A stretch of 60,117 nt of DNA from Nostoc sp. KVJ20 (lineage in GTDB: Bacteria; Cyanobacteriota; Cyanobacteriia; Cyanobacteriales; Nostocaceae), in NCBI RefSeq assembly GCF_001712795.1, contig NZ_KV757611.1, positions 1-60,117 on the forward strand, read 5' to 3'. This document shows, piece after piece, positions 8,372-15,788 of the stretch. A program made the position numbers and the translations under genes. How positions within the stretch are numbered: the stretch's first letter is position 1; each line of letters starts with the position of its first letter. The notes under the pieces were generated by a model. The model saw nothing but the letters and a program-made list of their open reading frames with translations, ran no database searches and was not told the origin of the DNA.

Positions 8372-9078
8372 TCTGGTAATTCACCAAATCTTTCCCGATA
8401 GCGAGCAAGCATGGACTCCATTTGGGCAAGTTGCTGTTCGGCTTGTTGACGCTGTTGCTGTTCTTTGTGTGCTACTTCTTCTGGCGTGGGTGTCAGTTGT
8501 CCATCGGGAGTGAAAAAGCGCAACTTCGATTGATAAACTCCCAAATATAACTGCAATTGCTGACTCCATAACCAACCTGCTTCATTTGCTTGGAGTTCTT
8601 GATAACGACCATCTAATAAATGAAATCCTTTAAATTCTAAACTTACCGGGTCAAACCAAAAATAATCAGGAGTCCGCCAAATATCTTGATAGATTTCCTT
8701 TTTCAACCCTCTATCAGTAGCAGCTGTTTTGTCAGAAAGAATCTCTACAATCACATTTGGGTATTTGCCATCTTCTTCCCAAACTACCCAGCTTTTGCGT
8801 ATTTTTCGTTGGGTATTTAAAACTACAAAGAAGTCGGGGCCTCTAAATTGCTCAGACTTGCGTTGACGCGGACTGTAATAAATCGTCATGTTACCGCAAG
8901 CGTAAAAATCTTGACGCTCCTGCCACAACCATTCCAAACACTGAATCAACAGCAGTATTTGCCGCAAGTGAAGTTCTGTTTCCAAAGGTGGTTCATCACT
9001 GTATAAATCACCAGGAGGAAATATAACATCTTCTGGTGTGTCTTCTAAAATTATTCCTAAATCTTGAGCAGAAGACAT
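8368..9078 (-). CDS. Uma2 family (DUF820) endonuclease-like protein
   Basis: 236 residues of the Uma2/DUF820 family, which is strongly expanded in cyanobacteria and adopts a PD-(D/E)XK restriction-endonuclease fold. Seen here are the RGPDFFVVLN aspartate, the PNVIVEILSDKTAATDRG core with the acidic and lysine positions, and the YFWFDPVSLEFKGFHL strand. The C-terminal ~40 residues form a Gln/Glu-rich coiled coil (EQQQRQQAEQQLAQ). The biological role of the family is uncertain. The final TGA coincides with the TCAA end of the adjacent IS element, so the stop codon seems to be supplied by the insertion and the original C-terminus may have been longer. Confidence 0.88.
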   Translation of the reverse strand: MSSAQDLGIILEDTPEDVIFPPGDLYSDEPPLETELHLRQILLLIQCLEWLWQERQDFYACGNMTIYYSPRQRKSEQFRGPDFFVVLNTQRKIRKSWVVWEEDGKYPNVIVEILSDKTAATDRGLKKEIYQDIWRTPDYFWFDPVSLEFKGFHLLDGRYQELQANEAGWLWSQQLQLYLGVYQSKLRFFTPDGQLTPTPEEVAHKEQQQRQQAEQQLAQMESMLARYRERFGELPD

Positions 9079-9188
9079 AATAATTTCTCTTTTGACAAGA
9101 TAAATCGAACTTAACCCAATTCATTCACCGCTTTCTATGATTATAAGTCTTGCTCACACAGAGCTACTGCTGGCAAAGAATAATTTCT

Positions 9189-9229
9189 ACTTAAGTAGAT
9201 AGCGATCGCAACTCAACAAACTGTATAAT
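9189..9229 (+). promoter_or_regulatory. Promoter block A, duplicated upstream of cargo C
   Basis: A 41-bp block starting ACTTAAGTAGATAGCGATCG and ending in TATAAT (9224-9229), 31 bp before the cargo A start. The same block with a handful of substitutions lies at 12560-12600 before cargo C. A consensus -10 box kept in both copies suggests shared promoter DNA copied with the gene. No perfect -35 is seen. Confidence 0.6.
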
Positions 9230-9259
9230 TTGATCCAAAAATGTGCTTGAGGATGTGAG

Positions 9260-10426
9260 ATGAGCGATGTCAACGACGGGCTACGCCTACGCATATTTGG
9301 GCCCAAGAAAGCAGGTACATCCACTTTTTCAAATCCATCGCTTCTCTCACCAACATCTCCAACGCTGGCAAATCCAACACGCGGTTTTGGCATCACAAAT
9401 AACTTCTCAATCCAAACTGCAACTGAAGTATCAAAGGACTTTCATGAAGTGCAGTCTACTGGTGAGCAATCATTGGAACCAGAAGCTATTTCAGAAAAGC
9501 CCCTTAGTCATGACATTAGTCGAATATCGCTGTTTCATCCACAGGCAAAACGTCAACTAGGAAATACTTATCAGTCGGAAACGAATTGGGTAGCTAGTCG
9601 GGGAGGAGAAATTATCCCAGAAATTTTGCAGCGCCAAAGTCTTGCTTGTGAGGACGGAAATGTTTCGGTAATCCAACGAGACGAAAGCACCAGTTTACCA
9701 CCTGTTCCCAACTACCAACTGACTCCCCCTTCATTACTGCAACCTCCCGACCCTACCTCACGTTATAAACTGGGTATGGATATGCATTTGCAACTCGATC
9801 CCCAGTTGCAAGCAATGATCATGCAGCATGTTCAACAGCAGTTGAATCCGGCAACAATTCGACCTTTCCTAAATCAGATAAATTTAGGAGTCTTACCTAC
9901 TCCGGGGGCTGGTAGTCCTAGCACACCCAACCCATTTGCCGCCCCAACACTACCTGCGGCTTCTCCAACCGTGCCTGCGGGTGCGGGGCCAGACACTTCC
10001 CGAACTGCAACCGCAGGGGATTTGGTACAAGCGATTATGGCTGTTCCTGCGATTGATGGTGCTTTGACTTCGTTGCAAACACAAGCAAGCGATCGCATCC
10101 AGCAAGACTGGCGACGCTTAAGCACAGGAGGGCAAATTGGTGTTATTAGCACTACAGCCTTAATTGGAGTTGGAGCGCTAGCAGGCGTTCTTTCCGATCC
10201 AACCGCTCGACGGTTTGCACTCGATCAACTCAATGGACGGACGTTACCTGTACCTGGATTGAACTGGTTGCGCTTGGAAATTAACACAGGTAGCGACAAC
10301 CTCATGTTAGGAATGCATATAGATGTTGGACGATTGTTACCTCCCAGCTTAGGTTTTGGTGCGTCTTCTCCGACTGCGATCGGTGGCCCACCTCAACCGG
10401 AACCCGGTGTTCCTGGTCAGCGATGA
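9260..10426 (+). CDS. Candidate eCIS cargo A: shared N-terminal region, no HELTH motif
   Basis: 388 residues. The first ~95 align with the two downstream cargo proteins: MSDV, TSTFSNPSL, SPTLANPTRGFG and PLSHDISRISL. The DUF4157 protease-like segment (HELTH) of the other two is absent. The middle is Pro/Ala-rich. The C-terminal third has a predicted helix pair (IQQDWRRLSTGGQIG, then a hydrophobic STTALIGVGALAGVL), followed by LPVPGLNWLRLEI and LLPPSLGFG. This ending resembles, from memory, C-terminal regions of other eCIS-linked proteins. Start ATG 9260 follows GAGGA. Residues 6-11 (NDGLRL) are encoded by a dispersed genomic repeat. The effector activity is unknown; a membrane-active role is only suggested by the hydrophobic helix. 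Confidence 0.75.
   Translation: MSDVNDGLRLRIFGPKKAGTSTFSNPSLLSPTSPTLANPTRGFGITNNFSIQTATEVSKDFHEVQSTGEQSLEPEAISEKPLSHDISRISLFHPQAKRQLGNTYQSETNWVASRGGEIIPEILQRQSLACEDGNVSVIQRDESTSLPPVPNYQLTPPSLLQPPDPTSRYKLGMDMHLQLDPQLQAMIMQHVQQQLNPATIRPFLNQINLGVLPTPGAGSPSTPNPFAAPTLPAASPTVPAGAGPDTSRTATAGDLVQAIMAVPAIDGALTSLQTQASDRIQQDWRRLSTGGQIGVISTTALIGVGALAGVLSDPTARRFALDQLNGRTLPVPGLNWLRLEINTGSDNLMLGMHIDVGRLLPPSLGFGASSPTAIGGPPQPEPGVPGQR
9275..9292. repeat. GACGGGCTACGCCTACGC dispersed repeat inside cargo A
   Basis: This 18-bp sequence recurs exactly at 29095-29112 in intergenic DNA. Its last 16 bases recur at 29211-29226 inside the AGE epimerase gene. Here it is read DGLRLR. Confidence 0.85.
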
Positions 10427-10466
10427 ATCAAGGATTTTTGAGAAGTTAGATTCAGGTGTGAAATAG

Positions 10467-10660
10467 GATGAAGGAGGCAGGAGGCAGAAGGCAGGAGGCA
10501 GAAGGAGTAAATCAGTAGGGGATTCGACCCCTACTGATTTAGAGCCACTGAACAAGAGTTCAGTGAGGGTCTTAAACCCAAGACTCGTTTGGTTGCGGGC
10601 TGTTACAGAGTGCAGTTTTCCTCCTGCCTCCTGCCCTCTGCCTCCTGCCTTCCTCGATAA
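10467..10660. repeat. Inverted AGGAGGC repeat tracts flanking a perfect hairpin
   Basis: Between cargo A and cargo B, a GGAGGCAGAAGGC-type tract (about 10470-10505) is answered by its reverse complement (about 10619-10652). Just inside the left tract is a perfect 13-bp stem (10509-10521 with 10528-10540, loop ATTCGA), AAATCAGTAGGGG on the left arm. It could terminate or process the transcript between the genes, but it has no T-run and may simply be a repeat. Confidence 0.7.
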
Positions 10661-10690
10661 TTTATACTAAAGTCCATAAGGATTTGATGC

Positions 10691-10706
10691 AGACAAATTG
10701 TATCCT
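10691..10706 (+). promoter_or_regulatory. Diverged third copy of the cargo upstream block
   Basis: AGACAAATTGTATCCTGTG (from 10691) resembles AGACAAATTCTATAATGTC before cargo C (12585-12603). The -10-like hexamer is degraded (TATCCT), so promoter strength here would be lower, or the gene may depend on upstream transcription. Confidence 0.4.
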
Positions 10707-10737
10707 GTGTCTTAGCGGTATATGGAGGAAAGTTGAG

Positions 10738-12489
10738 ATGAGCAATGTCCAAAGACAAGCCGCTTTGCGTCCAGGTAACCTTGGGCGTGAGAAAGCAGAT
10801 ACATCCACTTTTCTAAATCCATCCCTTGCCTCACCAAGTATTCCGACACTGGCGAACCCGATACGCGGCTTTGGTCTACAAAGAGTAACAGAGGCATCAC
10901 CAGACCTTCAAAAGGCGCATTCTGTTGATGGGCAACTAGTAGAACCAGAAGCTATCAAACAATCGCCCCTGAGTCATGACATTAGTCGCATGTCATTGCG
11001 TCCACAAAAAGCCTTGAACAAAGGCGTAGTGAATAGATCCGAAAATGCAGTCATCCAGGGAAGTGGTATAAAAAATGCCTCATACGGAGTCGATGTTGTG
11101 TCTCCTAGTGGTGGACAAAATCTTCCAGAGCCGGTCCTGGCAAAGATGCAAACGGCATTCAGTACAGATTTATCAGATGTAAAAGTTCATACAGACGGTC
11201 AAGCCGAAAAGTTAGGATCTCAAGCTTTTGCATCTGGTAATAATTTACATTTTGCTCAGGGCAAATACGACCCGGAAAGCCAGTCTGGTCAAGCTTTAAT
11301 TGGACATGAATTAACTCATGTAGTGCAACAGCGACAAGGGCGGGTCAACATACCACAACTGTCTGGAGAAGGGAATTCTATAGTTGTGCAAGACCAGGCT
11401 TTAGAAGCAGAAGCCGATATGCTAGGTAATCAGGCGGCAGCTAGCTCTGAGGTGGACAGCAAGCAGTCAATTCAAGCCCAGAAAATAGACGGAACTGTAA
11501 GCAACGCAGTCCAGCAAAAGCCAATTGTACAAAATGCTTTACCAGTGATAGGTGCAATAACTGCTTGGGGTGGTACTCTTGCAACTGAATCAGCAGCAGC
11601 AGCAGCAACCGTAACAGCAGCAACAATTCAAGGTCTTCAAGCCGCGGCACAAGTAGGAGGTGCACTTGCTCCTGGACAAAGCGGTGTCCAAAGCGTTCAA
11701 CTAGATAATGGATATATGTCACCTGTAGATAGACAAAAACTACAGTTGATTACTCAGTATCGTCTGATTAACGCCTACGTGAGTCACTGGAAACGACAGC
11801 ATCCTGATGTACCCTTAGCTCCACCGACTCAGGGAACTGCCCCAACGCCAGCGCCAACCCCAGCAACTCCAACACCAACCCCAGCAACTCCAGCGCCAAC
11901 CCCAGCAACTCCAGCACCAGCTGCTCCCGATTCACCTAATCAATCTGGTGGCACTTTGGATTTAGCCATTTTAGAAGCTGTAAAGGCAGAAGTTCAGTTG
12001 CAGGTTGAAACACTACTCAATACAAACCAAAAAACACTAACCAACGTAGAGTATATCTGGTCAGACAGTGGAGATCACACCGCAGATTCAATCGGTACTG
12101 TTGGAGCAGTTGAGTTTAGTAATCTGAGAGGAACTTTTATTAAGGAAACTCTGCAATTAAGTAGTGATGCGGCTCAAATCCCGAACTTAGATCCACCGAG
12201 CCGGGGACAAGAGATGGATGTGAGACAATTCCGAGGTGGAAGTATGCGCCGGGGTTCTTCAATGTCAATTGGCTATGGTGATTCACTATCGATCAATTTG
12301 ACAGGTAGCGGCCCGACAATTGACCATGCAGGCAACAATGGACATGGAGAACACACTTACTCTACTGACTGGAATTGGGATGGAAATACGACACAAGGAG
12401 ATTTTCCTCTGTATATTCAACCCGATGGAAAACCTACATTTGCTAGTCCAAAATGGAGAGGTGAACCAGATGATAATTCCTACTTTTAG
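10738..12489 (+). CDS. Candidate eCIS cargo B: DUF4157 protein with unknown C-terminal domain
   Basis: About 583 residues from ATG 10738, which has GGAGG at 10724-10728; an upstream in-frame start at 10684 lacks such a site. Residues 1-95 match the N-terminus of cargos A and C. A DUF4157 domain follows, with LPEPVLAKMQTAFSTDLSDV, VHTD, FASGNNLHFAQG and HELTHVVQQ, then ALEAEADMLG about 50 residues later as a likely third zinc ligand. After that come an Ala-rich segment, a Pro/Thr-rich linker (PTPAPTPATP repeats) and an unrecognised C-terminal domain of ~170 residues ending in a Gly/Asp/Trp/Asn-rich stretch. DUF4157 is repeatedly linked to eCIS loci as part of toxin or cargo proteins. The target activity is unknown. 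Confidence 0.8.
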   Translation: MSNVQRQAALRPGNLGREKADTSTFLNPSLASPSIPTLANPIRGFGLQRVTEASPDLQKAHSVDGQLVEPEAIKQSPLSHDISRMSLRPQKALNKGVVNRSENAVIQGSGIKNASYGVDVVSPSGGQNLPEPVLAKMQTAFSTDLSDVKVHTDGQAEKLGSQAFASGNNLHFAQGKYDPESQSGQALIGHELTHVVQQRQGRVNIPQLSGEGNSIVVQDQALEAEADMLGNQAAASSEVDSKQSIQAQKIDGTVSNAVQQKPIVQNALPVIGAITAWGGTLATESAAAAATVTAATIQGLQAAAQVGGALAPGQSGVQSVQLDNGYMSPVDRQKLQLITQYRLINAYVSHWKRQHPDVPLAPPTQGTAPTPAPTPATPTPTPATPAPTPATPAPAAPDSPNQSGGTLDLAILEAVKAEVQLQVETLLNTNQKTLTNVEYIWSDSGDHTADSIGTVGAVEFSNLRGTFIKETLQLSSDAAQIPNLDPPSRGQEMDVRQFRGGSMRRGSSMSIGYGDSLSINLTGSGPTIDHAGNNGHGEHTYSTDWNWDGNTTQGDFPLYIQPDGKPTFASPKWRGEPDDNSYF

Positions 12490-12559
12490 GCTTAATTTTC
12501 CCACCAGAAAATTTCCTAATACAAATAGTGAATCGTCGATCGCGATCGCAGCACTTTAC

Positions 12560-12600
12560 ACTTAAGTCGATAGCGATCGCAACTAGACAAATTCTATAAT
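12560..12600 (+). promoter_or_regulatory. Promoter block B upstream of cargo C
   Basis: A 41-bp block nearly identical to 9189-9229, ending in TATAAT (12595-12600), 36 bp before the cargo C start. The translation-start region (GTGAGATGAGCGATGTC) is also conserved between the two genes. Confidence 0.6.
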
Positions 12601-12636
12601 GTCTGTTAATAAGAATATTGATGGAGGGAAGGTGAG

Positions 12637-14565
12637 ATGAGCGATGTCGGACGACAAGCCACTGGAAGTCTACACACGCTTGGGCGCCAAAAATCAGCCA
12701 CATCAACTTTTACAAATCCCGCCCTTGCCTCCTCAACTATTCCGACACTAGCTTCTCCAACGCGTGGCTTTGGTTTACAAACAAATAATCCTCCAATTCA
12801 AAGACTAACTGAGGCATCAATTGACCTTCAAGAGGCGCAGTCTGTTGATGAGCAATTATTATTGGAATCACAAGCCATCAAACAACAGCCCCTTAATCAC
12901 GACATTAGTCGCATATCCTTGCATCGTCCCCAGGCAAAACTTACAGTTGGTGCGCCAGACGACTATTATGAGCAGGAAGCCGATAAAGTCGCCGATCAAA
13001 TCATGCGAATGGCTAAACCTCAGCCCATAGATTTGCCGGATACAGAGACTCAAGAGGAAGTGCAAACCAAGCCTTTAGCCGCTGCTATAACTCCCCTAGT
13101 GCAAAGGGAAGCAATGCCAGAAGAGGAAGAAGAATTGCAAACAAAGCGATCGCTACAACTCGCTACAAATGGTAGCTTCCAGACTGGAGACAATTTTGAG
13201 ACTCGGCTAAACAGCAGTGAAAGTGGAGGAAGTCCGCTACCAGATACAGTACGCTCCTTTATGGAACCCCGCTTTGGCGCTGATTTTAGTCAAGTGCGGG
13301 TACATACAGGCAATGAAGCGGTACAAATGAATCGGGATTTGAATGCCCAGGCGTTTACGCACAAGCAAAACATTTTTTTTGGTGCAGGTAAGTCACCAGG
13401 AAATGATGCATTAACCGCCCATGAACTGACTCATGTAGTACAGCAGACAGGTGCAGCCCAGAGAAAATTAATTCAACGGGCAATTAATCCTACATACGAC
13501 CTGACTCACGGTACTTTTGAAGTAAATGCCACACCAAATGGCGCAAGTCTACCTATTACTATTCGTTTCAAACCCAAAACCACTGCTCCCTACTCTAACC
13601 AGATTGGACTGATTCAGATTGTGCGTTTGACAAATGCTACAGGCACAAATGTCGAACCTCAATCTTTACCTGCGGCTCGAGGTGCTAGCCTACGCACCAC
13701 CGCTGATGCCACCACCGGAGTTGAGGGCGGATATTTCACTGATGTACTGCACAATGATGCACCTGCCCACGGTGGTACAGGAACCAATGCCCCAGCCGGA
13801 AGTGCTTTACCTGCTCAGTATCCCTTTGGCAACGACCCAGCCCAACCCAATCCTGCAACCCCTGGACTTTCGCGACCTTCATCCAGTGGTGCAAGCGGAG
13901 CCACTATCGGTTACAAACGCTCCGATGACCCCAGCGATATCAAAGCAGCAGAGCTAACCGACGCCCCTGGAGGGGCTGGTGAGTTCAACTTCGACTTTCA
14001 GACGGTGGCTAAGGGAGAAGACACCATGACAACTTACGGTGCGCTTCATTGGGGCTTCCAGATTCGTGCCGGTAAAGTTGAGAATGATCAAGCGTCAGCA
14101 CAGGAAGGGCAATCTGCAACTTTTGATGCGGCTCTGGAGAAGCATCGGGATTTCTACGTACATGAACCAGTAATTTTTTACTTTGATTTCGACAGCGACC
14201 AACTCAGTTCCAGCGAAACAGGCAAAATCGATACATTCTTGGATTACCTGCGGCGGTTCCCTGATGTAAATGTTACTCCTGAAGGTTTCGCCGACAGGCG
14301 CGGTGGTGCGTCGCAGCACAACCTGGATCTGTCTTTACGCAGAGCCGAAGCAGTCGGGGCAGCCCTGCGTGCTAAGGGTGTAGCTGAAGCTCAGATTAGT
14401 GCTGTAACTATCGGCTCTGGAGCAACCGAAGACTTTACCCCTGATGCCACTACTAACCAAGATACAGAAGCGAATCGTCGGGGTAATCGCCGGGTCGTTT
14501 TGAACTTTAGGCATGTGCCAGCAGCAGCACCAGCACCAGCCGGAGGAGGAGGAGCGACACCGTGA
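12637..14565 (+). CDS. Candidate eCIS cargo C: DUF4157 protein with C-terminal OmpA-like domain
   Basis: 642 residues. The N-terminal ~95 are shared with cargos A and B. Then comes the usual DUF4157 entry (YYEQEADKVADQIMRM), a Glu-rich stretch (PEEEEELQTK), and the core LPDTVRSFMEPRFGADFSQV, NIFFGAGKSPG and HELTHVVQQTG. A beta-rich, Pro/Ala-containing middle follows. About residues 505-630 form an OmpA/MotB-like peptidoglycan-binding domain: IFYFDFDSDQLS, NLDLSLRRAEAVGAALRAKG and EANRRGNRRVVLNF. The tail is an Ala/Pro/Gly-rich linker. GGAGGG lies at 12622-12627. The OmpA domain suggests attachment to, or action at, the cell wall. The last codon overlaps the next gene by 4 bp. Confidence 0.85.
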   Translation: MSDVGRQATGSLHTLGRQKSATSTFTNPALASSTIPTLASPTRGFGLQTNNPPIQRLTEASIDLQEAQSVDEQLLLESQAIKQQPLNHDISRISLHRPQAKLTVGAPDDYYEQEADKVADQIMRMAKPQPIDLPDTETQEEVQTKPLAAAITPLVQREAMPEEEEELQTKRSLQLATNGSFQTGDNFETRLNSSESGGSPLPDTVRSFMEPRFGADFSQVRVHTGNEAVQMNRDLNAQAFTHKQNIFFGAGKSPGNDALTAHELTHVVQQTGAAQRKLIQRAINPTYDLTHGTFEVNATPNGASLPITIRFKPKTTAPYSNQIGLIQIVRLTNATGTNVEPQSLPAARGASLRTTADATTGVEGGYFTDVLHNDAPAHGGTGTNAPAGSALPAQYPFGNDPAQPNPATPGLSRPSSSGASGATIGYKRSDDPSDIKAAELTDAPGGAGEFNFDFQTVAKGEDTMTTYGALHWGFQIRAGKVENDQASAQEGQSATFDAALEKHRDFYVHEPVIFYFDFDSDQLSSSETGKIDTFLDYLRRFPDVNVTPEGFADRRGGASQHNLDLSLRRAEAVGAALRAKGVAEAQISAVTIGSGATEDFTPDATTNQDTEANRRGNRRVVLNFRHVPAAAPAPAGGGGATP

Positions 14566-15248
14566 TTTGGAGAACGGCAGGAATATTCATAACAGTTTTG
14601 ATACTGGTCGTTGGAGGAAATTTGTATATGAATAATCAAGACGCTACCGCGACGCCTATAGAGCAGATCAAAGCACGGCTCTACTCCACAGATCAAGACA
14701 CTAGCGGTTTAGCTTTGGGTGAATTGATCCGTTTAGGCAAACAAGCTACCCCCGTTTTGTTGGAAGCCTTGACTAATTCCAACCCCCGTACCCGTCGGCT
14801 TGCTGCTGAAGGACTGAGCGAAATTGCCGACCCCGCTAGTGCTGATGCTTTGTTCCAAGCCACCCATGACACTAATGGAGAAGTGCGTGCCCGTGCTGCC
14901 ACTGCCCTACACCAATTAGGGGATAAACGTTCATTGGCCGCTTTGGTTGCCACCCTTGACGATTACCCTGACATCCTGCACAATCCCTACACAGCTTCGA
15001 TGTATCCTTTAATGCAGGGGGGGAAAGAAGTATTGCCTTTGGTTGTTCCTTTGCTAAAAGCACCTAATGATTTGACTCGTGAACGGGCTTTTTTGATTGT
15101 TAAAGCTGTGGTGAGTAAATTACCCCAAGGGCAAGACTGGAATCAGTTATGGCAGAGTTTAGGAAGTTATGATCCCGTAGGGCCACAGGCAGAACGCGAC
15201 AAAGCTGCTCAACAATGGGAGGAATGGTTGAGCAAAGAATTACTATAG
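14562..15248 (+). CDS. Membrane-anchored HEAT-repeat protein coupled to cargo C
   Basis: 228 residues starting at GTG 14562, which overlaps the cargo C stop by 4 bp, so the two are probably translationally coupled. Residues 5-24 form an uncleaved signal-anchor-like helix (TAGIFITVLILVVGGNLYM). The remainder is built of HEAT/PBS-lyase-type repeats: ALGELIRLGKQATPVLLEAL, TRRLAAEGLSEIADPASADA, EVRARAATALHQLGDKRSLA, then a fourth degenerate unit. HEAT repeats bind proteins, so a partner role for cargo C, for example as chaperone, anchor or immunity protein, is plausible from the coupling. That is inference only; no catalytic motif is seen. Confidence 0.8.
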   Translation: MIWRTAGIFITVLILVVGGNLYMNNQDATATPIEQIKARLYSTDQDTSGLALGELIRLGKQATPVLLEALTNSNPRTRRLAAEGLSEIADPASADALFQATHDTNGEVRARAATALHQLGDKRSLAALVATLDDYPDILHNPYTASMYPLMQGGKEVLPLVVPLLKAPNDLTRERAFLIVKAVVSKLPQGQDWNQLWQSLGSYDPVGPQAERDKAAQQWEEWLSKELL

Positions 15249-15310
15249 CTGTAGCCAATCATACTAAGACATAGACTGTGACAATTCTGTATGAAGATGC
15301 ACATCATAAT

Positions 15311-15346
15311 ACCCCCCTGGGCAAGGGGGGACGGCGATAGCCTGGG
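15311..15346. repeat. GC-rich hairpin repeat
   Basis: CCCCCCTGGGCAAGGGGGG forms a strong stem downstream of the HEAT gene. It resembles a dispersed CCCCCCTT...AAGGGGGG repeat that also appears near 60086. A T-run is lacking, so a terminator role is uncertain. Confidence 0.5.
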
Positions 15347-15483
15347 GGTGAATTTATATGTAGCTCCACAAAGAAACGGTATTAGTAATAACAAAAGGTG
15401 ACAGTTCTTGATGCCGAAGGTGGGTTGTAAATATTCCTAAAAAATTGAATGTAGAAGAAGCATTTGAGATACTCTTCAGTAAG

Positions 15484-15612
15484 TTACAGCAGTTTTCAAG
15501 TAAATCAAGTACAAAATGCCGGACTCAAAATAAGACACAAATAGTTTCTAGTTCCTGCTTCCTGCCTCAAAACCCATAACTTTGTACTTAATGTAAAAGA
15601 AAACTGCTGTAA
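15484..15612. repeat. MITE-like element with TTACAGCAGTTTTC ends
   Basis: 129 bp with inverted ends TTACAGCAGTTTTC (15484-15497) and GAAAACTGCTGTAA (15599-15612). A second inner pair lies at AAGTACAAA and TTTGTACTT. It is noncoding and contains a CTTCCTGCCT repeat tract. The rest of the gap up to 15788 shows nothing else recognisable and should contain the promoter of the Rieske gene. Confidence 0.8.
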
Positions 15613-15788
15613 TTGCAGAAAATTAAGTATAAACACCTCACTACTAAATATAGTGATGGTTAATTTGTACTGTTAATCTTAGAAAAGTTTAGTAGAGAAA
15701 ACTTAGATTACTAACAAATGCAGCCACCGCTACAAAATTGAGATAATTCTTTCTGAGGACATAGACTAATAGAACTCTGGAGAAAACT

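Noticed and set aside
15311..15346. Factor-independent terminator after the HEAT gene
   Set aside because: The stem is strong but no T-run follows, and the sequence belongs to a dispersed repeat family.
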